NCBI GenBank assembly: GCA_963838035.1
Contig: CAWIPM010000008.1
Span: 143,218-207,217, forward strand
Length of the DNA: 64,000 nt
Origin: CAVVNN01 sp963838035
GTDB lineage: Bacteria; Actinomycetota; Thermoleophilia; Solirubrobacterales; 70-9
Reading direction: 5' to 3'
In this document: positions 35,231-43,586 of the stretch, one piece after another
Position numbering within the stretch: the stretch's first letter is position 1
How the letters are laid out: each line of letters begins with the position of its first letter
Position numbers and translations under genes: made by a program
Notes under the pieces: model-generated
What the model saw: only the letters and a program-made list of their open reading frames with translations
Told to the model about the DNA's origin: nothing
Databases searched by the model: none

Positions 35231-35713
35231 ATGCGCCGCCGACTCTCGATCGCCTCAATCGGGCTCACGGGCCTCCTCGCCCTGGCGGGGGCGGGCTGCG
35301 GTGGGCCCAGCGGCACGACGCCGGTCTCCTGCCTCGGCGGGAGCGGGCCCTATCTCCGCGCTCTCGGCGACGCGCCCGGGGCCGTGAGGTTGAGCGGCGG
35401 GACTCCGATCAGCGACTGCCTGGCGGAGAACCAGCAGCCCGGCGAGCTCGCCACCGTCGGGACCGCCCTCGTCAGCGCCGCGACCAAGCTCGACGCCGAG
35501 GCCCTGGCCAACCCGGGCGGGGCCGCCAACCTGCGGCTCGGCTACCTGCTCGGAGCCGCCCAGCGCGGCGCCGACCGGAGCGAGGGCATCCACGCCGAGT
35601 TGATGCGCCGACTCGCCGTCGCCGCCCGCTACAGCCCCGACGGCCGTCCACTCCCCCCCGCCTTTCTCCCCACCTACCGCCGGGGTTACGACGCCGGCCA
35701 TGCGCAAGGCTGA
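35231..35713 (+). CDS. Putative lipoprotein of unknown function
   Basis: A 160-residue protein with a lipoprotein signal, MRRRLSIASIGLTGLLALAG followed by the lipobox AGAGC, Cys23 being the likely lipidated residue. The mature part has two further cysteines and an Ala/Leu-rich helical region (about 70-140). I do not recognise a domain. It follows the M15-like gene by 26 bp and precedes fumarase by 39 bp on the same strand. Confidence 0.72.
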   Translation: MRRRLSIASIGLTGLLALAGAGCGGPSGTTPVSCLGGSGPYLRALGDAPGAVRLSGGTPISDCLAENQQPGELATVGTALVSAATKLDAEALANPGGAANLRLGYLLGAAQRGADRSEGIHAELMRRLAVAARYSPDGRPLPPAFLPTYRRGYDAGHAQG

Positions 35714-35752
35714 ATACGCTGCGGGCAAAACGACTTCGACGGAGGCATCGAC

Positions 35753-37066
35753 TTGACTGAGAGGCTCTGGGGCATGGAGACCACCAAGGCAGTTGACAAC
35801 TTCCCGGTCTCGGGAGAGCCGGTGCCGGTGCCCGTGGTGCGCTGGCTCGGGCGGTTGAAGGGCGCCGCGGCCGAGGTCAACGGGGAGCTGGGAGGGCTCG
35901 ACGCCGACCTGGCGGCGCGGATCGCCGAGGCGGGAGCCGAGGTCGCCGCCGGCGACCACGACGACCAGTTCCCGGTCGACGTCTTCCAGACCGGCTCCGG
36001 CACCTCCTCGAACATGAACGCCAACGAGGTGATCGCCAACCTCGCCGGCGAGGGGGCTCACCCCAACGACCACGTCAACATGGGGCAGTCCTCCAACGAC
36101 GTCTTCCCCTCCGCCGTCCACCTGGCGGCGCTTGACGAGGTCACCCACGACCTGCTGCCCGCGATGGGCGGCCTGGAGGCGGCGCTGGAGGCGAAGGCCG
36201 CGCAGTTCGCCGATGTGGTCAAGGCCGGCCGCACCCACCTGATGGACGCGGTGCCGGTCACCCTCGGCCAGGAGTTCGGCGGCTACGCCGCGCAGGTGCG
36301 GCTGGGGGTCCAGCGGGTCGAGGCGACGCTGCGCCGAGTTGGTCAGATCCCGCTCGGCGGCACGGCAACCGGAACCGGGCTCAACACGCATCCCGAGTTC
36401 GCCGCCAGGGTGCGGGAGAAGCTCGCCGGCGAGACCGGCCTGGAGATCTCCGAGCCGCTCGATCGCTTCGAGGCGCAGGCCAACCGCGACGCGCTGGTCG
36501 AGCTGTCGGGCGCCCTCAAGGTCTATGCCGTCTCGCTCAACAAGGTCGCCAACGACCTGGCGCTGATGGGCTCCGGGCCGCGCGCCGGCCTCGCCGAGCT
36601 GCGCCTGCCGGAGCTGCAGAAGGGCTCATCGATCATGCCCGGCAAGGTCAACCCGGTGATTCCGGAGGTGGTGATCCAGGTGGCCGGTCAGGTGATCGGC
36701 AACGACGCGACGATAACCGTCGCCGGCAGCCAGGGGCAGTTCGAGCTGAACGTGCGGGTGCCGCTGATCGCCCGCAACCTGCTCGACTCGATCAAGCTGC
36801 TCTCCTCCGCCTCGCGCCTGCTGAACGAGAAGTGCGTCGCCGGGATCGAGGCCAACGAGGAGATGACCGAGCGCCACGCCGAGGCCACCCTGGCCACGGC
36901 GACGGCCCTCAACCCCCACATCGGCTACGACCGCGCCGCCGACATCGTCAAGGCCGCTGCCGAGTCGGGCCGCTCCCTGCGCGAGGTCGCCCTCGAGCAG
37001 GGAGTCGAGCCCTCCGTGCTCGAGGAGGCCCTCGACCACCGCCGCATGGCGCGCCCGCACGAGTAA
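35753..37066 (+). CDS. fumC: Fumarate hydratase, class II
   Basis: A 437-residue iron-independent fumarase of the TCA cycle. It has GSGTSSNMNANEV, GQSSNDVFPSA, GRTHLMDAVPV and the superfamily signature GSSIMPGKVNPV with the catalytic serine loop. The TTG start at 35753 has GGAGG seven bases upstream, which decides it. Length is slightly below the usual 460. It would hydrate the fumarate formed downstream of the propionyl-CoA to succinyl-CoA route also encoded in this window. Confidence 0.95.
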   Translation: MTERLWGMETTKAVDNFPVSGEPVPVPVVRWLGRLKGAAAEVNGELGGLDADLAARIAEAGAEVAAGDHDDQFPVDVFQTGSGTSSNMNANEVIANLAGEGAHPNDHVNMGQSSNDVFPSAVHLAALDEVTHDLLPAMGGLEAALEAKAAQFADVVKAGRTHLMDAVPVTLGQEFGGYAAQVRLGVQRVEATLRRVGQIPLGGTATGTGLNTHPEFAARVREKLAGETGLEISEPLDRFEAQANRDALVELSGALKVYAVSLNKVANDLALMGSGPRAGLAELRLPELQKGSSIMPGKVNPVIPEVVIQVAGQVIGNDATITVAGSQGQFELNVRVPLIARNLLDSIKLLSSASRLLNEKCVAGIEANEEMTERHAEATLATATALNPHIGYDRAADIVKAAAESGRSLREVALEQGVEPSVLEEALDHRRMARPHE

Positions 37067-37079
37067 CCCCGTCGGCGGT

Positions 37080-38510
37080 TCAGCCCTGGAGGGTGACGAA
37101 GCGCTCCTCGGTCAGCTCGATCACCCCGTAGGCGGGGCCCTCGCGGGTGTTGCCGGAGTCCTTGACGCCGCCGTAGGGCTGCTGGTCGGCGCGGAAGGTC
37201 GGCACCTCGTTGATCAGAACCCCGCCGAACTCGAGTGCCTCTGCGGCGCGCAGGCCGCGCCCCATGTCGCGGGTGAAGACACCGGCCTGCAGCCCGAACT
37301 TCGAGTCGTTCGCCATCTCCAACGCCTGCTCGAAGTCCGCGTAGCGGTCGATCGTCGCGACCGGGCCGAAGACCTCCTCGCACCAAACCTTGGCCTCGCG
37401 AGGAGGCGAGCCGAGCAGGGTCGGGGCAAGGCAGCGGCCCTCGTCGACCAGCTCGCCGCCGGTCAGCAGCTCGGCGCCGGCGTCCACCGCCTCCTGCACC
37501 CACGCCTTGACGCGCTCGCGGTCAGCCGAGGAAATCAGCGGGCCGACGTCGGTATCGGGGTCGAGGGGGTCGCCCACCTGCAGGGCCTCGGTGTTGGCGA
37601 CGAGGCGCTCGGTGAAGGCTTCGGCGACGTCCTCCTGGACGAGGATTCGCTGGATCGAGATGCAGCTCTGCCCGGCGTGTGAGAAGGCGTGCAGCTTCGC
37701 CCTGTCGGCCGCCGTCTCCCAGTCGCCGTCGGAGTGGACGATCAGCGGCGCGTTGGAGCCCAGCTCCAGGTTCACCTTCTTGTGGGGGACGCGGCTGCGG
37801 ATCCCCCAACCGACCCCGGCGGAGCCGGTGAAGGTGAGGGCGCGGGTCAGCTCGTGCTCGACGATCGCATCGCCGACGACCGAGCCGGGACCGGGGATGA
37901 CGCTGAGCCAACCCTCCGGCAGGCCGGCCTCGACCAGGACCGCCGCCAGCTTCAGCGCCGAGATAGGGGTCTGGCCGGCCGGCTTGAGCACGACCGCGTT
38001 GCCGGCGGCGATCGCCGGGCCGAGCTTGTGGGCGACGAGGTTGAGCGGGAAGTTGAAGGGGCTGATCGCGCCGACGACGCCGTAGGGAACGCGCAGCATC
38101 ACCCCGAGCTTGCCGGCGCCGGCGGGGGAGGCTTCCATCGGCACGGTGCCGCCGGTCAGCTTGCGTGCCTCCACCGCGGAGAAGGTGAGGGTGTCGACGC
38201 AGCGGGCGGCCTCCACCCGGGCCGCCTTCAGCGGCTTCCCCGCCTCTGCCGCGATCGTCAGCGCCAGCTCATCGTGGCGCTCGCCGACCAGCTCCGCAGC
38301 ACGGTCGAGAACCGCGGCTCGCTCGTGCTGGGGGAAGTCGGCGGACTCGAAGGCCGCCTGAGCCGCCAGGACGGCGCGGTCGACGGTCGCCGCGTCGCCC
38401 CGCGCGACCCTCCCCACCACGGCGCCGTCATAGGGGCTGAGGACCTCACCCCACTCGCCCGTCTCCGCCCACTCTCCGGCGACCAGGAGCTTGTGATCGA
38501 CCGCTTCCAC
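37080..38510 (-). CDS. NAD(P)-dependent aldehyde dehydrogenase
   Basis: A 476-residue ALDH-superfamily enzyme oxidising an aldehyde to an acid. The oxyanion Asn153 is in SPFNFPLN, the general base Glu249 in NLELGSNAP and the nucleophile Cys283 in HAGQSCIS. The pattern FRADQQPYGGVKDSG near the C-terminus resembles the lactaldehyde/phosphonoacetaldehyde dehydrogenase branch. The substrate is not fixed by sequence. With the decarboxylase and hydroxyacid dehydrogenase 3-8 kb away it could finish a mandelate-like route, but it is not in their operon. It converges on fumC. Confidence 0.9.
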   Translation of the reverse strand: MEAVDHKLLVAGEWAETGEWGEVLSPYDGAVVGRVARGDAATVDRAVLAAQAAFESADFPQHERAAVLDRAAELVGERHDELALTIAAEAGKPLKAARVEAARCVDTLTFSAVEARKLTGGTVPMEASPAGAGKLGVMLRVPYGVVGAISPFNFPLNLVAHKLGPAIAAGNAVVLKPAGQTPISALKLAAVLVEAGLPEGWLSVIPGPGSVVGDAIVEHELTRALTFTGSAGVGWGIRSRVPHKKVNLELGSNAPLIVHSDGDWETAADRAKLHAFSHAGQSCISIQRILVQEDVAEAFTERLVANTEALQVGDPLDPDTDVGPLISSADRERVKAWVQEAVDAGAELLTGGELVDEGRCLAPTLLGSPPREAKVWCEEVFGPVATIDRYADFEQALEMANDSKFGLQAGVFTRDMGRGLRAAEALEFGGVLINEVPTFRADQQPYGGVKDSGNTREGPAYGVIELTEERFVTLQG

Positions 38511-38569
38511 CGTCTGGGCAAGGGTAGAGCAGGCCGAGACTCCTCAACCCCGAACCTGCTGACCGAGAG

Positions 38570-39712
38570 ATGCGCATCCGCCTCACAGTCCTCCTCCTCT
38601 GCCTCTTCCTGGCTCCCAGCGCCAGGGCGAGCGTCACCTGGATCGTCCACGGCCACGGCTTCGGGCATGGCGTGGGGATGAGCCAGTACGGTGCCTACGG
38701 CTACGCCAAGCACGGCAAGGGCTACCGCTTCATCCTCGCCCACTACTACCGCGGAACCGCGATCGGGCATCTGACCGGCCCGCAGGTGGTGCGCGTCCTC
38801 GTCGACGTCTCCGGCGGCGACATCGGCTTCAGCGGCGCGACCAGCGCCTGCGACAAGGCGCTCGACCCCGCCCGCAGCTATGACGCGCACCGGGTCGGCA
38901 GCGGAGTTCGGCTGCGCAGCTCCGCCGGCCGGCCGCTCGCCAGTTGCGGCCGCGAGCTGCGCGCCGCCGGTGGCGGACGGATCGATGTCACCGGGGTCGG
39001 CGCCTATCGCGGCGCGCTCGAGGTCGTGCCCACCGACGGCGACACCGGCTCGCTCAACGCCGTCAACGCGGTCGGCGTCGATCAGTACGTGAAGGGGGTC
39101 ATCCCCAACGAGTCGCCCGCCTCATGGCCGATGGCGGAGCTGCGCGCCCAGGCGATCGCGGCCCGCTCCTACGCGCTCAGCGTCCAGGTCGATGGCAACG
39201 GGTTCGACCTCTACGACACCACCAGCAGCCAGGTCTACAGGGGCCTCGACAGCGAGGCGGCCCGCTCCAACCAAGCCGCCGAGGACACCCGGGGGCAGGT
39301 GCTCATGTATCGGGGCAAGATCGCGCAGACCTACTTCTCGGCCTGCTCGGGCGGGCACACCGAGAGCGTTCAGAACGTCTTCTTCGGTCCGGCGATCCCC
39401 TACCTCGTCGGTGTCCCCGACCCATACGACTACTACTGCCCGCTGCACAGCTGGACGCTCAGGTTCAGCGGCCCGCAGATCAGCGCCAAGCTCGGCAGTT
39501 ACCTAGATGGCCGACTCAAGCAGATCGTCGTCAGCAAGCGCGGCGTTTCACCCCGCATCCTCTGGGCCCGCCTCTACGGAACGGGCGGCGTCACCAGGAT
39601 CCGCGGCGACCAGCTCGAGTCGGCCCTTGGCGCCTACACCTCCTGGATGACCTTCCAGAGGTTGCCGTCAGGCGAAACAGGGTCGGGGTTCGCCTCTCAG
39701 CCGTCCGGATAG
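38570..39712 (+). CDS. SpoIID/LytB-domain secreted protein with permuted GHGVGMSQ motif
   Basis: A 380-residue exported protein with a signal peptide (1-20, LTVLLLCLFLAPSARA). The SpoIID glycan-cleaving core has NESPASWPMAELRAQAIAAR, with Glu181 as the likely catalytic acid, and GQVLMYRGKIAQTYFSACSG. In canonical SpoIID/LytB the G-x-G-x-GHGVGMSQ-GA module closes the domain. Here it is at the N-terminus (HGHGFGHGVGMSQYGAYG, 27-44), so the domain is circularly permuted. It probably trims or modifies peptidoglycan outside the membrane. Its last 16 bases overlap the convergent CrtC-like gene. Confidence 0.86.
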   Translation: MRIRLTVLLLCLFLAPSARASVTWIVHGHGFGHGVGMSQYGAYGYAKHGKGYRFILAHYYRGTAIGHLTGPQVVRVLVDVSGGDIGFSGATSACDKALDPARSYDAHRVGSGVRLRSSAGRPLASCGRELRAAGGGRIDVTGVGAYRGALEVVPTDGDTGSLNAVNAVGVDQYVKGVIPNESPASWPMAELRAQAIAARSYALSVQVDGNGFDLYDTTSSQVYRGLDSEAARSNQAAEDTRGQVLMYRGKIAQTYFSACSGGHTESVQNVFFGPAIPYLVGVPDPYDYYCPLHSWTLRFSGPQISAKLGSYLDGRLKQIVVSKRGVSPRILWARLYGTGGVTRIRGDQLESALGAYTSWMTFQRLPSGETGSGFASQPSG

Positions 39713-40728
39713 GGCTGGATCGGCACCCCGTGGTCGGTCTCCCTCATGCCCAGCTCGTAGGCGCCGCCGGCAGGGAGGTCGAGCCGGCGGGGTGAGAGGC
39801 CGGGGCGTTCGACGGTCAGCTCAAGGTCCGACACGGAGCAGTTGAGCGTGTTGTGCACCGGGCCCTCGGGGTCCGCGTAGACCCATCCGACGAAGTCCCT
39901 CTGCGGGGCCGATATACGGCCGCGGACCACGATGTCCCTGCCGGGCAGCGTGAACTCACAGGCCGTCGGCGACTCCTCGATCGAGGCCGCCCGGATCTGG
40001 CCAAGGCCTCCGAGGCGATACGCCTCGCCGTCGAGCATCAGCGTTCCCGAAGGAAGCCAGGGCGTTGTCCAGGAGCCGATCTTGACGCGGGCGGCGCCTA
40101 CGTCGAAGTAGGTTTCGGGGGAGTCGGCGAAGCCGGTTCCCTCCAGCCAGACCCAGCGCTCGGCGTGCTCGCTGCCCCAGTTGTGGCCGATCATTCCCGG
40201 CCAGTCGGCGAGGTCGATCTCCTCTCCATCGACCACGAGCCGACCGCGGAATCGTGCGTTGGGAAAGGGGGCGACGAACTTGGTCCGCGGCAACCGTGCC
40301 TCGTAGAGCCAGTCGGCAGGCAGGTACTTGCAGGGCGCGGCGTCGCCGGAGAACTCGAGCTCCCAGGAGGCCGTCAACGCATCCGCCTCCTCGCTTCCGC
40401 CGCTCCATTGCCCCGTCATTTGCGGCAAAGGAACAGCGCAGCGGGCCTGGCCGGGGCCGATCTCCGCATCCCCGACCTTGATCCACGACCCGGCCGGGAC
40501 CGACAGCCCAGCCGCCGGCACGGTCACCTTGGTCGCCCGCGGCCCGTCGGCGTCGCGGTCGAAGAGGACGAACCAGATCGAGGCGGTGGGCTCGGCACCG
40601 GGGCGCTTGTGGACGGTGTGGCGGATCCATACCCCCTGCCCGCCCCCCGGGCGGCAGGCCTTCAGGTAGAAGCTCTCGTAGTGGCCGGCCTTCGCCGCGA
40701 CCTTCGGAAACCGGGCCCCCTGGTCCAT
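39697..40728 (-). CDS. CrtC/AttH/tocopherol-cyclase-like lipocalin-fold protein
   Basis: A 343-residue protein without signal peptide. The central MIGHNWGSEHAERWVWLEG pattern with flanking beta-rich sequence resembles the hydroxyneurosporene hydratase (CrtC), AttH and tocopherol cyclase group, in which GHNWG is typical. The substrate is unknown; an isoprenoid or lipid is an inference from the family. Its stop codon is two bases before the end of ychF, which lies upstream in the opposite order on the same strand. Bases 40411-40438 inside it match a dispersed repeat. Confidence 0.65.
   Translation of the reverse strand: MDQGARFPKVAAKAGHYESFYLKACRPGGGQGVWIRHTVHKRPGAEPTASIWFVLFDRDADGPRATKVTVPAAGLSVPAGSWIKVGDAEIGPGQARCAVPLPQMTGQWSGGSEEADALTASWELEFSGDAAPCKYLPADWLYEARLPRTKFVAPFPNARFRGRLVVDGEEIDLADWPGMIGHNWGSEHAERWVWLEGTGFADSPETYFDVGAARVKIGSWTTPWLPSGTLMLDGEAYRLGGLGQIRAASIEESPTACEFTLPGRDIVVRGRISAPQRDFVGWVYADPEGPVHNTLNCSVSDLELTVERPGLSPRRLDLPAGGAYELGMRETDHGVPIQPYPDG
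40411..40438. repeat. Copy b of a short dispersed repeat, within a coding region
   Basis: This 28-base segment matches 55136-55163 at 25 of 28 positions, with shared core GCGGCAAAGGA. It is read in frame on the minus strand within the CrtC-like gene. Confidence 0.5.
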
Positions 40729-40730
40729 GC

Positions 40731-41804
40731 TCAGACCTTAATCGTGATCACGTCGCCGTCCTGGACGACATAGTCGCGGCCCTCGATGCGGAGCCGGCCC
40801 CTGTCTCGCGCGCCGACATAGCCGCCGCACTCGACCAACGTCTCCCAGCCGACCGCCTCGGCCTTGACGAAAGCAGCCTGGATGTCCGTATGGATCGTGG
40901 CCGCCGCCTCCCAGGCGGTGGCGCCGCGGGGCAGGGGCCGGGCGACCGCCTCCTTGCCCTCGCCGGCGGTGAAGAAGGTGATCAGCTCGAGCAGGTCGTA
41001 GGCGGCGCGGACGAGGCGCGCCAGGCCGGAGCCCTCGACCCCGTAGGACTCGCGCATCTCCTCGGCCTCGACGGGATCGAGCTCGGCCAGCTCGCCCTCG
41101 ATCCGGGCGCTGACCGCGACCGCGCCGGCGCCTGCCGCGGCAGCGTGGGCGGCGACCGCCTCCGGCACCTCGGCATCGCCCTCGTCGACGTTGGCGACGT
41201 AGAGGACGGGCTTCGAGGTCAGCGCCTGCAGGTTGCGGGCCGCCTGCGGGGCGGCCTCGGGGACCGGGACCGAGCGCGCGGGGCGACCGGCGGCGAGCGC
41301 CTCATGCACCGCCGCCACCCAATCGCGCTCGGCGATCGCCTCGGCGTCCCCGGCCTTGGCCTGCTTCGCCACCCGTTCCAGGCGGCGCTCCGCCTGCTCG
41401 TAGTCGGAGAGGACCAGCTCGGTCTCGATCGTCTCGATGTCGGCGATCGGGTCGATACGGCCGTCGGGATGCGGCACGCCGGAGTCAGCGTGGCAGCGCA
41501 CCACGTGACAGATCGCGTCGGTCTCGCGGATCGAGGCGAGGAACTGGTTGCCGAGCCCCTCCCCCTCCGACGCCCCCTTGACCAGGCCGGCGATGTCGTG
41601 GAAGGAGATCGTCGCCGGCACCAGCTCGGAGCTGCGAACCGTCTCGGCCACCCGCTCCAGCCTCTCGTCGGGCACCTGGGCGATGGCGACGTTCGGCTCG
41701 ATCGTCGTGAAGGGGTAGTCCCCGGTCTGCGCACCACCTTTGGTCAGCGCGTTGAAGAGCGTGGACTTGCCGGCGTTCGGCAGGCCGACAATCCCGACCT
41801 TCAT
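40731..41804 (-). CDS. ychF: Redox-regulated ribosome-associated ATPase YchF (OLA1 family)
   Basis: A 357-residue Obg-related P-loop ATPase. Walker A is GLPNAGKST near the N-terminus, followed by DIAGLVKGASEGEGLGNQFL, and the C-terminal TGS domain includes RGATAWEAA and GGYVGARDRGR. I chose ATG 41804 (MKVGIVGLPN) because the protein family starts there; a longer frame to 41891 would add an unconserved Pro-rich leader. It is cytoplasmic, binds ribosomes and is near universal in bacteria. Confidence 0.95.
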   Translation of the reverse strand: MKVGIVGLPNAGKSTLFNALTKGGAQTGDYPFTTIEPNVAIAQVPDERLERVAETVRSSELVPATISFHDIAGLVKGASEGEGLGNQFLASIRETDAICHVVRCHADSGVPHPDGRIDPIADIETIETELVLSDYEQAERRLERVAKQAKAGDAEAIAERDWVAAVHEALAAGRPARSVPVPEAAPQAARNLQALTSKPVLYVANVDEGDAEVPEAVAAHAAAAGAGAVAVSARIEGELAELDPVEAEEMRESYGVEGSGLARLVRAAYDLLELITFFTAGEGKEAVARPLPRGATAWEAAATIHTDIQAAFVKAEAVGWETLVECGGYVGARDRGRLRIEGRDYVVQDGDVITIKV

Positions 41805-41868
41805 GAAATTCCGATCCCCTTCTCGGCTCTCGCTCGCCGGGGATCGGGTTGGTGGCGGGTTGAGGGGG

Positions 41869-42363
41869 TCATAGAGAGAGGGGAACGGCAAGGCCGAGCG
41901 CGACGCCGAGCAGGGCGCCGGCCAGCACGTCGGATGGGTAGTGCATCCCGAGGTAGGGGCGGCCGAGCGAGAGGGCGAGGGCGACGAGGAGGGCGGCCGC
42001 CGTCGCCGGGTCGACCCGGAACATCGCGGTCGCCACCGCGAACGAGGAGAGGGCGTGGGCGGAGGGGAAGCTGAGCGAGCTGGGGGCGCCGCCGAGCGGC
42101 GGCAGGCCCTCGAGGACCGGGCGGGGGCGCTTCACCAGCAGCTTGATCCCGTAGTTGAGCCCGATCGCGATCGGCGCCAGCGCCGCGCAGATCAGCCAGG
42201 ATTGCCGTCGCGAGGGATCGAGCAGGGCAAGCGCAACTCCGATCGCCACCCAGACTGCCCCATTGTTGCCGGCCTTCCCGATCGCCTTGGCGACAGACTC
42301 CAGCCCGGGCGTATGCCAGCGGGTCCGCATCAGGCGCAGCAGTCTGAGGTCGGCGTCGCGCAT
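41869..42363 (-). CDS. PAP2-family membrane phosphatase
   Basis: A 164-residue membrane protein with about four helices. The three phosphatase motifs are recognisable: KLLVKRPRP, SFPSAHALSSF (normally PSGH) and GRPYLGMHYPSDVLAG (normally SR-x5-H-x3-D). The Gly to Ala in motif 2 and Ser to Gly in motif 3 are tolerated in some family members. Likely substrates are lipid phosphates such as undecaprenyl pyrophosphate or phosphatidylglycerophosphate. It is divergent from the BtrH-like gene, with 37 bp between starts. Confidence 0.85.
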   Translation of the reverse strand: MRDADLRLLRLMRTRWHTPGLESVAKAIGKAGNNGAVWVAIGVALALLDPSRRQSWLICAALAPIAIGLNYGIKLLVKRPRPVLEGLPPLGGAPSSLSFPSAHALSSFAVATAMFRVDPATAAALLVALALSLGRPYLGMHYPSDVLAGALLGVALGLAVPLSL

Positions 42364-42400
42364 CGGCGCGCAGGATAAGCCGGTCGGTCAGTATCTGGTC

Positions 42401-43366
42401 ATGCCCTCGGTCCCCGGCTACGTCCACACCCCCGGCCACCACTGCGGCTCGACCGCCCTGCGCAACCTGCTCAACTTCCACGGAGTCGAGATCAGCGAGG
42501 AGATGGCGTTCGGCCTCGGAGCCGGCGCCTGCTTCTACTACGTCACCCTCGAAGACGCCTCTCCAAGCCGCTGGTTCAACGGCCGCACCGCCCGGCTGGA
42601 GGAGAACTTCGGAGAGCTGACCGGCGCGGCGCTGGAGATGCGCACCTTCGAGCAGGGCGACGGAGACGCTTGGGAGGCCGCACGGGCGGAGGTCGACGCC
42701 GGCAACCCCGCCCTCCTCCTCACCGACCTCTACTACCTCGACCACTACGGCAACTCTGCCCACTTCCCCGGCCACGCGGTCGTGCTCGCCGGCTACGACG
42801 ACGAAGCCGCCCTTCTCTCCGACACCGGCTTCGAGGAGCTGCAGAGGACCCGGCTCGAGAACCTCGACAGGGCGCGCCACAGCAGCCACCCCGCCTACCC
42901 GCTCTCGGGCCACATGTTCACCGCCTCCGGCGCCGTCGCGCCCGAGCAGCTCCGTGACGCGATCCCGGCCGCCATCGAGCGCGCCGCTCAGGCAATGGTC
43001 GAGCCCGAGTTCGGCGAGTTCTCCGGCCTCGGCGCGGTCCACCGCCTTGCCGCGGAGGCCGGCTCCTGGCCCGCGGTCACCGAGGACTGGAAGTGGTGCG
43101 CCCGCTTCGGCTACCAGGTGATCGAGCGCCGCGGAACCGGCGGCGGCGCCTTCCGCCTCATGTACTCGCGCTTCCTCGAGGAGGCAGGCCGGCCCGAGGC
43201 CACCCTGGCCGCCGAGGCCTCCGCCCGCTGGACCGAGCTCGCCAACGCCTTGCACGCCGCCAGCGAGCGCGACGACCCCGCCGCCGCCCTCTGGCGCGAG
43301 ATCGACACCGCCGCCCGCCGCGTCGCCGAGTCCGAGGAGCGCCTCTGGGGTTCGCTGGCCGGGTGA
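42401..43366 (+). CDS. BtrH N-terminal domain / DUF4872 protein (C39-peptidase-like fold)
   Basis: A 321-residue cytoplasmic protein. The N-terminus GHHCGSTALRNLLNFHG followed by EEMAFGLGAGACFYY matches the BtrH family, acyl-ACP:aminoglycoside acyltransferases with a papain-like fold. Cys15 is the likely nucleophile and His in AHFPGHAVVLAGYD the second catalytic residue. The C-terminal half corresponds to DUF4872. There is no biosynthetic cluster here, so the role is unknown. Its stop codon (TGA, 43364-43366) is the first three bases of the 205-bp inverted-repeat element. Confidence 0.78.
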   Translation: MPSVPGYVHTPGHHCGSTALRNLLNFHGVEISEEMAFGLGAGACFYYVTLEDASPSRWFNGRTARLEENFGELTGAALEMRTFEQGDGDAWEAARAEVDAGNPALLLTDLYYLDHYGNSAHFPGHAVVLAGYDDEAALLSDTGFEELQRTRLENLDRARHSSHPAYPLSGHMFTASGAVAPEQLRDAIPAAIERAAQAMVEPEFGEFSGLGAVHRLAAEAGSWPAVTEDWKWCARFGYQVIERRGTGGGAFRLMYSRFLEEAGRPEATLAAEASARWTELANALHAASERDDPAAALWREIDTAARRVAESEERLWGSLAG

Positions 43367-43568
43367 TGCGTATCCGGTTCGCTCAGGTGCGCGCACCTCA
43401 ACTCCCCGGAGCACACCTCGCGACGGCGATCGGTCGACGCAACCGACATTCACCCCACTCTGGTGTGGTCAAAGTTGGATGGCTGCGCCCGGGGGGATGC
43501 CTGGGGGCAGATTGGGGTCGTTGTCGGCCAGCTTCGCACGTCTACCTGAGCGAACCGGATATGCATCA
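43364..43568. mobile_element. 205-bp MITE-like element with 25-bp terminal inverted repeats
   Basis: The left end (43364-43388) starts TGATGCGTATCCGGTTCGCT, and the right end (43544-43568) is its reverse complement with one mismatch in 25. The about 155-bp interior encodes nothing convincing but holds, at 43443-43481, a relative of the palindrome at the DUF559 start codon. The element fills the gap between two convergent genes and supplies the stop codon of the BtrH-like gene. I see no clear target-site duplication. A very long bidirectional terminator is the alternative. Confidence 0.6.
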
Positions 43569-43586
43569 GCAGGGTAGTTCGGCTGC

